Positions 1 to 4,702 of a DNA stretch of 10,771 bases are shown in pieces. The DNA is from an uncultured Oscillospiraceae bacterium. GTDB lineage: Bacteria > Bacillota > Clostridia > Oscillospirales > Oscillospiraceae. Position 1 is the first letter of the stretch, and the number at the start of each line of letters is the position of its first letter. The DNA lies in assembly GCA_900763965.1 (NCBI GenBank), contig CAAFMG010000141.1, positions 1 through 10,771 on the forward strand, written 5' to 3'. The notes under the pieces are model-generated. The model was given only the letters and a program-made list of their open reading frames with translations. It was not told the DNA's origin and made no database searches. The position numbers and the translations under genes are program-made.

Positions 1-135
1 AATATTCGACATTGCATTGTCAGCGCAATCCGCCGCCGTTCTTTCCCCTCCAGGGAAACAACCGGGCAGCTGATAGCCGCCCCTACGCAGATGGTGCCGC
101 CGAATTTCCGCCCGGTCATTCGGCACCCCCACCCC
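1..135 (-). repeat. Partial intergenic foldback repeat (right end)
   Basis: This stretch is one end of the repeat family seen again at 10241-10771. It reads TTCGACATTGCATTGTC (7-23), then a degraded GTTcTTTCCC / GGGAAACAAC hairpin (38-47 / 53-62), then GGGCAGCT-GAT-AGCCGCCC (64-71 / 75-82), and ends with CCCCTACGCAGA (80-91). That last string is identical to the terminal repeat at 10742-10753. The sequence beyond it (92-126) resembles the reverse complement of the flank at 10495-10530. The other end lies outside the window. The family resembles intergenic repeats common in gut Clostridia; no function is known to me. The small open frames here look like noise. Confidence 0.8.
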
Positions 136-152
136 CATCCCCCCAATTTCCC

Positions 153-181
153 TTGCTTTTTCCATTTCCCAATGCTAAAAT
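153..181 (+). promoter_or_regulatory. Predicted sigma-A promoter of rlmH
   Basis: A -35-like TTGCTT (153-158) lies 17 nt from a -10 TAAAAT (176-181). TGC immediately upstream of the -10 gives an extended -10 element. The predicted transcript start is about 20 nt before the rlmH ATG at 208, leaving a short leader with AAAGGA at 193-198. The layout is good but the -35 is only a partial match to TTGACA. Confidence 0.6.
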
Positions 182-207
182 ATGGAAAAAACAAAGGAAT
201 GGGATTT

Positions 208-690
208 ATGTTCGATATCACCCTTATCACCATGGGCAAGCTGAAAGAAAAATTCTACATTTCCGCCGCTGAGGAATATAAAAAACGCCTGGGCGGCTAT
301 TGCCGGTTCACCATCCTGGAGCTGCCGGAGTCCCGGCTGCCGGAGGATCCTTCTCCTGCCGAGATCGCTGCGGGGCTGGAAAAGGAAGCTGACCTGATCC
401 TTGCCAAGATCCCCAAGGGAGCCTGGTTCTGCGTGTTCACCCCGGAGGGGAAGGAGCTGTCCAGTGAGGGCTTCGCCGCCCAGCTGGCCCAGGTTAAAAA
501 CAGCGGAAAATCCGCCGCCTGCTTCCTTATCGGCTCCTCCTTCGGCATGGCCCCCCGGGTCAAGCAGCGGGCCGATTTCCGACTGTCCATGGGGCCTATG
601 ACCTTCCCTCACCACCTGGCCCGGATCATGGTTCTGGAACAGCTTTACCGGGCAGAGGCCATCCAGGCAGGCAGCAAATATCACAAATAA
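208..690 (+). CDS. rlmH: 23S rRNA (pseudouridine1915-N3)-methyltransferase RlmH
   Basis: RlmH methylates N3 of pseudouridine 1915 in helix 69 of 23S rRNA using S-adenosylmethionine. It acts on assembled ribosomes as a small knotted SPOUT-fold dimer in the cytoplasm. The 160-residue product has the family's usual length. Family landmarks are the start MFDITLITMGKLKEKFY (1-17), the SAM-loop region CFLIGSSFGM (105-114), and the C-terminal block MTFPHHLARIMVLEQLYRAE (131-150), ending in GSKYHK. The ATG at 208 is chosen because it matches the family N-terminus and follows AAAGGA by 9 nt; the in-frame extension back to position 91 runs through repeat DNA. The second glycine of the usual IGG loop is Ser here. 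No clear terminator follows. It is a housekeeping gene with its own promoter and not part of the surface cluster. Confidence 0.95.
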   Translation: MFDITLITMGKLKEKFYISAAEEYKKRLGGYCRFTILELPESRLPEDPSPAEIAAGLEKEADLILAKIPKGAWFCVFTPEGKELSSEGFAAQLAQVKNSGKSAACFLIGSSFGMAPRVKQRADFRLSMGPMTFPHHLARIMVLEQLYRAEAIQAGSKYHK

Positions 691-737
691 TGGGTCGAAA
701 ATGTTTGGCTCTCAAACTAAAAAATATTATCACTCTA

Positions 738-766
738 TTGCTTTTTAAACCAAAGTTTGGTATTAT
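738..766 (+). promoter_or_regulatory. Predicted promoter of the surface-fibre cluster with embedded palindrome
   Basis: TTGCTT (738-743) and TATTAT (761-766) are separated by exactly 17 nt. The spacer carries a perfect 13-nt palindrome ACCAAA-G-TTTGGT (749-761). A palindrome between -35 and -10 is a classic repressor site, and the first downstream gene encodes a TetR-family regulator, so autoregulation is a reasonable inference. TTTGG/CCAAA half-sites recur at 704-708, 819-823 and 832-836. The -10 matches 5 of 6 consensus bases; the -35 is weak. Confidence 0.5.
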
Positions 767-952
767 GTTAGTACATAAGTGGGAGTACTATGCCCACCCC
801 GGAGGTAGCAGGGCATAGTTTGGCAAATCAACCAAATTCACATTTGCTGATTTGTCATTTTTTACAATCACCTTGTAAGTGATTGCTTATTGCAGGGTGG
901 ACAGGCCAAAAAGTTTCTTTTTTACCTCTGTCCCGGATCGGAGGTTTGCTAC
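767..952 (+). promoter_or_regulatory. Structured leader of the tetR-led operon
   Basis: This is a non-coding stretch between the predicted promoter and the tetR start, dense in inverted repeats. TAGTAC/GTACTA (769-774/785-790) competes with CTATGCCC/GGGCATAG (788-795/811-818). CAAATCA/TGATTTG pairs around 824-854. CAATCAC/GTGATTG sits at 865-871/879-885. GGACAG/CTGTCC (899-904/928-933) encloses AAAAAG/CTTTTT just upstream of the ribosome binding site. I could not match it to a riboswitch class I know. It may regulate translation or attenuation, or hold DNA operator sites. No convincing open frame was seen. Confidence 0.4.
940..944 (+). promoter_or_regulatory. Ribosome binding site supporting a TTG start for tetR
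   Basis: GGAGG at 940-944 lies 8 nt before TTG at 953. This is a better placed signal than the GGAG upstream of the in-frame ATG at 968. Confidence 0.5.
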
Positions 953-1552
953 TTGGAGCAACAGAAAATGAAACAGATATTTATGGAAAGCGCCGTTCAC
1001 GTCGTCGCCAGAGACGGATTGGAGAAGACCACCACCAAGGCCATCGCTGCCCAGGCCGGGCTGAATGAAGCGTACATCTATAAATGCTTTTGCGGAAAGG
1101 ATCAGCTGCTCAGTGCGGCGTTCCATCAGGAAGATGAAAATTTTGCAGCCCAGCTGCGGCAGAACCTGCCGTTGCTGCACCTGCCCGGGATCCCGCCCAA
1201 GGAGCGCTTGTTCCTATACTGGCAGCAGATCTGGCAGTTCATTTTGGAAAAGCCCGATGATTGCATCTTCTATATCCGCTATTATTATAGTGCCGATTGC
1301 CGTGCCAATGCCTATGAGCAGCATCTGCGGCAGTTCCGTGAGCTGATCCAGCGGGCCCGGTGCTTCTTCAAGCCCCAGGTCAATGTGGATATCCTGGTGC
1401 ATCAGATTTTTGATACCATGCTGGCCTTCGCCGCCCGGGTGATGAACGCAGAGATGGATAACAGCCCGGAGACCACCCGCTGGGCCTTTGAGCAGATCTA
1501 CCGCTTCGTAGAGCCAAATGTACAGGTGCACTACGTGCAGGAAGAGGGTTAG
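953..1552 (+). CDS. TetR/AcrR-family transcriptional regulator
   Basis: Predicted DNA-binding repressor of about 199 residues, a normal size for TetR regulators. The N-terminal helix-turn-helix is clear: ARDGLEKTTTKAIAAQAG (19-36), then LNEAYIYKCFCGKDQLL, matching the family pattern of T-x-x-x-IA-x-x-AG...-Y-x-[YH]-F-x-x-K-x-x-L. The C-terminal half is helical and has no recognisable ligand class. The TTG at 953 is chosen for its GGAGG; the ATG at 968 gives a protein 5 residues shorter, and a TTG at 890 would add 21 unlikely residues. The gene ends 10 nt before the signal peptidase start, so they are probably co-transcribed. Inference: it senses an unknown signal and controls the surface-fibre genes, possibly binding the palindrome at 749-761. 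Confidence 0.85.
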   Translation: MEQQKMKQIFMESAVHVVARDGLEKTTTKAIAAQAGLNEAYIYKCFCGKDQLLSAAFHQEDENFAAQLRQNLPLLHLPGIPPKERLFLYWQQIWQFILEKPDDCIFYIRYYYSADCRANAYEQHLRQFRELIQRARCFFKPQVNVDILVHQIFDTMLAFAARVMNAEMDNSPETTRWAFEQIYRFVEPNVQVHYVQEEG

Positions 1553-1562
1553 GATAGATACC

Positions 1563-2393
1563 ATGAACCGTAAAGTCAAAAAAGTGTGGGACATTGTCAG
1601 CAGTGTCCTGGTGGGGCTGGTGGTGCTGCTGGCAGTGCTGCTGGTGGGCGCCCGGCTGGTGGGCCTGCAAGTGTTCACCGTCCTCTCCGGCTCCATGGAG
1701 CCTACCTACCATACCGGCTCTTTGATTTATGTAAAAAAGGTGGATCCCTATACCATCAAAGAAGGACAGCCCATCACCTTTCTGCTGGACGAAGATACCG
1801 TAGCCACCCACCGGGTGGTGGGCGTCGTCCCCGATGAGGAAGATTCCACCGTCATCCGCTTCCGCACCAAAGGCGATGCCAACGAAGCCGAGGACGGCGG
1901 CCTGGTGCATTATAAAAATGTCATCGGCACCCCCATTTTCTCCATCCCCAAGCTGGGTTTTTTTGCCGAATACATCCAGCACCCTCCGGGAATGTATGTT
2001 GCGATTTCTGTCGGTGCCGTTCTTCTGCTAATGATGTTTCTTCCGGATCTTTTTGCGCAGGACATTCAGGAGGTGGACAAGTCTCAAAAGCAGCGCCCCT
2101 CCCGGAAGACCAAAGCCCCCCGCCGCAAGCAGGGCACATTCTCCCAGGGCCGCAGGCCCCAGTTGGCGGAAGCGCAGGATTCCCCAGCCTACCAGCCTGT
2201 CCCGGCCCCCGAAGATCAGATGCCCCAGGAGCGGACGGAGCAGCTGCGCCGGGCAGCGAAAAAGCTGCTGCCCCCGGAGGAATATCAGGCCCTGGCCGCC
2301 CGGCTGGCCCAAGGCCCCCTGACCCGGGAGGAATACCGCATGGTATACCGTCGCATCAAAGAGCGAAAAGACACGCTTTCCCCAGGCCAATGA
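1563..2393 (+). CDS. SipW-like (ER-type) signal peptidase I with extended cytoplasmic tail
   Basis: Membrane serine protease of the S26B type that removes signal peptides. In Bacillus, SipW processes the biofilm proteins TasA and TapA. The 276-residue product has an N-terminal membrane segment (about 11-34), the nucleophile box LSGSMEPTYHTGS (41-53, Ser44), ATHRVVG with His83 where ordinary bacterial enzymes have Lys, and a TKGDAN box (102-107, Asp105). A second membrane segment lies at about 144-161. Residues 165-276 form a long Lys/Arg/Pro/Gln-rich tail ending in a helical segment with GPLTREEY (251-258), which resembles the short SHOCT oligomerisation motif; such a tail is not part of the classic SipW. 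The ATG at 1563 follows AGGAT by 7 nt. The context of three TasA-like genes fits the SipW role. Confidence 0.9.
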   Translation: MNRKVKKVWDIVSSVLVGLVVLLAVLLVGARLVGLQVFTVLSGSMEPTYHTGSLIYVKKVDPYTIKEGQPITFLLDEDTVATHRVVGVVPDEEDSTVIRFRTKGDANEAEDGGLVHYKNVIGTPIFSIPKLGFFAEYIQHPPGMYVAISVGAVLLLMMFLPDLFAQDIQEVDKSQKQRPSRKTKAPRRKQGTFSQGRRPQLAEAQDSPAYQPVPAPEDQMPQERTEQLRRAAKKLLPPEEYQALAARLAQGPLTREEYRMVYRRIKERKDTLSPGQ

Positions 2394-2450
2394 TTTGCAG
2401 GTAATGCCGTAAGGCTGCTGATACACAATATTTCAAGGAGGTTTTTCAAG

Positions 2451-3053
2451 ATGAAAACGAGGAACAAGGCGCTGATACTGACTCTGTGTGCGGTGCTGTT
2501 GGTTGTTGCCACGGTTATGGGAACTCTGGCATATCTGACTGCACAGACCGACACCATCACCAACACCTTCACCGTGGGTAAGGTTGCACTTACTCTGGAT
2601 GAAGCGAAGGTTGATGCTTATGGCGTTGCTGTACAGGGTGCCGCCCGTGTAAAGGCCAATGCGTACAAGCTGATCCCCGGTCACAGTTACACCAAGGATC
2701 CTACCGTGCATGTGGCTGCTGACAGCGAAAACAGCTACATCTTTGTGAAGGTCGAAAACGGCATTGCGGCACTTGAGGCTCAGGATAATAACACCATTGC
2801 AAATCAGATTGCAGCTAAGGGCTGGATGGTGCTGAATGGTGTTGCCAATGTTTACTACAAGGAGTACTCCAGCAAGAATACAGTCGAGGACTTGGTGGTC
2901 TTTGAGAGTTTCAAAATCGCTGATGCTGTCAGCGGAACGGATGCATGGAACGCAATCGACGAAAACACCAAGGTTACTGTGACCGCCTATGCTGTGCAGA
3001 AGGATGGCTTTGCTGATGCAAAGGCTGCATGGACAGCTGCGAACTTTAGCTAA
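2451..3053 (+). CDS. TasA/camelysin-like secreted protein (SipW substrate) 1
   Basis: Secreted protein of 200 residues, probably a filament subunit. The N-terminal signal is a hydrophobic segment (about 7-23) followed by GTLAYLTAQTDTITNTFTVG (24-43), the pattern of SipW-dependent precursors in which cleavage leaves a mature N-terminus running into the first strand. The rest is a beta-rich domain: LTLDEAK, the loop LIPGHSYTKDPTVHV (74-88), YIFVKVENG (96-104), then VYYKEYSS and VTVTAYAVQKDGF (175-187). It has no sorting motif or C-terminal anchor. AAGGAGG lies 8 nt before the ATG. Homology to TasA is judged from the signal region and strand pattern, not from overall identity. The 57-nt gap after the peptidase gene shows only a weak promoter-like pair. 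Inference: a major or minor fibre subunit matured by the upstream enzyme. Confidence 0.8.
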   Translation: MKTRNKALILTLCAVLLVVATVMGTLAYLTAQTDTITNTFTVGKVALTLDEAKVDAYGVAVQGAARVKANAYKLIPGHSYTKDPTVHVAADSENSYIFVKVENGIAALEAQDNNTIANQIAAKGWMVLNGVANVYYKEYSSKNTVEDLVVFESFKIADAVSGTDAWNAIDENTKVTVTAYAVQKDGFADAKAAWTAANFS

Positions 3054-3061
3054 CCCCATTA

Positions 3062-3179
3062 CATACGATCGTGGCTCTGTACCCCCAAACGGGGTACAGG
3101 CCATACGAGAGCACCTGGAATGGCGGATGTTCTCGTATGGCCTGGCTGGGCCATATCACTTCGTTTTCACATCCCGAAG
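3062..3179 (+). promoter_or_regulatory. Intercistronic set of mutually exclusive hairpins
   Basis: The gap between the first two TasA-like genes holds nested inverted repeats. CTGTACCCC/GGGGTACAG (3077-3085/3091-3099) is a 9-bp stem. A 17-bp stem with one G-U pair joins 3097-3113 to 3128-3144. The right arm's TATGGCC (3136-3142) can instead pair with GGCCATA at 3149-3155. CATACGA at 3062-3068 is a second possible partner for TCGTATG (3133-3139). CTTCG/CGAAG (3159-3163/3175-3179) follows. There is no T-run, so this is not a standard terminator. Plausible roles are RNA processing, stabilisation of one half of the transcript, or control of the expression ratio. Confidence 0.6.
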
Positions 3180-3218
3180 CGGAGGCTTGTAAATACATCT
3201 TTGAGAGGAGCAAGGACT

Positions 3219-3779
3219 ATGAAGCGTAAACTGTTGATTCTGTCGGTTGTGGCCATTTGCATTGCCACCATGGCCGCCGGATCCCTGGCATACTTTACGG
3301 CGGAGGGAAAGGCTCACAATGTGATCACCACCGGCGGCGTAAAGATCGCAGTGCAGGAATGGGCCAATCAGGAGAAAACCGAGCCCTATTCTACCCAGAC
3401 CAAGGGTGTCATGCCCGGCACCCCTGTGACCAAGATCGTAGAGATCAAGAACACCGGCGCATCCGAAGCCTGGGTGCGGGTGAAGGTGGTCAAGAAAATC
3501 GAACTGGCAGTCCCCACAGACAACTTTGACGAAAGCCTTGTGGAACTGGAATTGAACGAAATGGATTGGAAAAAGGAGCCGGATGGTTACTATTACTATC
3601 AGAAGGCTCTGAAACCCGGGCATACAACCGAACCCATCCTTCAATCTGTTATGTTCAAGTCTGCCATGGGCAATGCGTATCAGAACGCAAAGATCTCCAT
3701 TGACATTTCCGCCCAGGCGGTGCAGACCGCCAACAATGGTGCCGCCGTCAAGGATGCCTTGGGCTGGCCCACACCCTAG
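3219..3779 (+). CDS. TasA/camelysin-like secreted protein (SipW substrate) 2
   Basis: Secreted beta-rich protein of 186 residues. The signal segment (about 4-20) ends in GSLAYFTAEGKAHNVITTGG (21-40), the same cleavage region as its neighbours. Next come the conserved loop MPGTPVTKIVEIKNTG (65-80), AWVRVKVVKKIE (84-95), the motif DGYYYYQKALKPGHTTEPIL (122-141), and a C-terminal strand ISIDISAQAVQ (159-169). The block MPGxxVxKxVxIKNTG...A[WY]VRVKV is typical of TasA/camelysin-type proteins. It shares the GYYYY motif and the C-terminal strand with the protein at 7717-8325, so those two are closer to each other than to the one at 2451. The ATG at 3219 follows GAGGAG; an upstream in-frame ATG at 3120 would read through the hairpin region. 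It is probably a fibre subunit or assembly factor. Confidence 0.85.
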   Translation: MKRKLLILSVVAICIATMAAGSLAYFTAEGKAHNVITTGGVKIAVQEWANQEKTEPYSTQTKGVMPGTPVTKIVEIKNTGASEAWVRVKVVKKIELAVPTDNFDESLVELELNEMDWKKEPDGYYYYQKALKPGHTTEPILQSVMFKSAMGNAYQNAKISIDISAQAVQTANNGAAVKDALGWPTP

Positions 3780-3794
3780 TAAGGAGGCAGTGAT

Positions 3795-4691
3795 ATGAAG
3801 AACAAAAAAGTATTCGCACTGATCGTCAGCCTTGCGCTGATCGTCGGCGTGGTGCTTCCCGGCACCCTGGCGTTCTCCAACGAGCCGGCAGGTCAGACCC
3901 AGGAAGCCGCCGCTGCCGCCGATACCCAGCTGACGGAAGAAAAGACCCAGGAAGTCAAGACCGAGGAAGTCAAGACTGAGACTCCCAAGGCAGAAGCCCC
4001 CAAGGCAGAAGTCCCCAAGGCTCAGGAGCCCAAGTGCACCTGTGACCCCAAGCCCGCCGAAGGTCAGCGCCATCAGGACAACTGCCCCGTAAAGCTGGCC
4101 GCCGACAAGGCCGCCGCCGAAAAGGCCGCTGCCGAAGCCAAGGCCAAGCTGGAAGCCCAAAAGGCCGAGACAGAAAAGACCCCCGACCCCAAGCCCGAGG
4201 AGCAGACCAAGGAATGCACCTGTGACCCCAAGCCCGGTGAAGGGGAGAATCACAAGGAAGGCTGCCCCCTGTACGTTGCTCCTGAGAAGACCCCAGAGGA
4301 AAAGACCTGCAACTGCGCGCCTAAGCCCGGTGAGGGGGAAGCTCACAAGACCGATTGCCCCCTGTTCCAGCATCTGAAAACCTGCGGCGAGAACTGCACT
4401 GGGGAAGACTGCAAGTGCCCCTGCCACCTCTTTGATCGGCTGATGGCTTGCAAGACCATGGAAGAAATGGAAGCCCTCATTGCCGCAACGGAGAAGGAAG
4501 TGCCCCTGCTCCTGTCCGATACCCAGGTGGCAAAGGTGGAAGCCTACATGGAATCCCTCATGCCCGCTCCTCTGCCCCCCATCGTCATTGAAGAATCCGA
4601 TCCCCCCGTGGACAGCGAAATCTACACCCCTACGGTGAATTACACCAACGTAGCACCGTTTGTCGGCCCCGTTTCCGGCGGCAATAGATAA
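3795..4691 (+). CDS. Secreted Cys/His-repeat protein with charged low-complexity spacers
   Basis: A 298-residue exported protein of unknown function. The signal segment (about 5-20) ends in LPGTLAFSNE (21-30), resembling the SipW-type cleavage region. Residues 31-80 are Glu/Lys/Thr/Pro/Ala-rich with repeated KTEEVKTE and PKAEAPKAE units. Three repeats follow with identical spacing C-x-C-x9-H-x3-C-P: C81/C83/H93/C97, C141/C143/H153/C157 and C172/C174/H184/C188, each carrying x-PKPxEG. A fourth cluster has C197, C201, C206, C208, C210 and H211. An Ala/Lys/Glu segment (100-128) may form a helix. The C-terminus (about 261-298) is Pro-rich and has no sorting motif. It lies 15 nt after the previous gene. 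Metal binding or disulphide cross-linking is an inference from residue spacing. Confidence 0.75.
   Translation: MKNKKVFALIVSLALIVGVVLPGTLAFSNEPAGQTQEAAAAADTQLTEEKTQEVKTEEVKTETPKAEAPKAEVPKAQEPKCTCDPKPAEGQRHQDNCPVKLAADKAAAEKAAAEAKAKLEAQKAETEKTPDPKPEEQTKECTCDPKPGEGENHKEGCPLYVAPEKTPEEKTCNCAPKPGEGEAHKTDCPLFQHLKTCGENCTGEDCKCPCHLFDRLMACKTMEEMEALIAATEKEVPLLLSDTQVAKVEAYMESLMPAPLPPIVIEESDPPVDSEIYTPTVNYTNVAPFVGPVSGGNR
4035..4427 (+). repeat. In-gene CxC-x9-H-x3-C repeats
   Basis: Three coding repeats lie at 4035-4085, 4215-4265 and 4308-4358, each encoding C-x-C-[DA]-PKP-x-EG-x2-H-x3-CP. A denser Cys cluster (4383-4427) encodes five Cys and one His in 15 residues. The spacing is exactly kept while the intervening residues vary. 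Confidence 0.85.
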
Positions 4692-4702
4692 GGAGGCATA
4701 AT

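Noticed and set aside
2395..2425. Possible promoter before the first TasA-like gene (TTGCAG ... TGATAC)
   Set aside because: Both boxes are poor matches and the spacing is 18 nt. Read-through from the upstream promoter explains expression equally well.
3097..3144. 17-bp stem considered as a terminator
   Set aside because: No T-run follows it, and the downstream genes have no clear promoter of their own.
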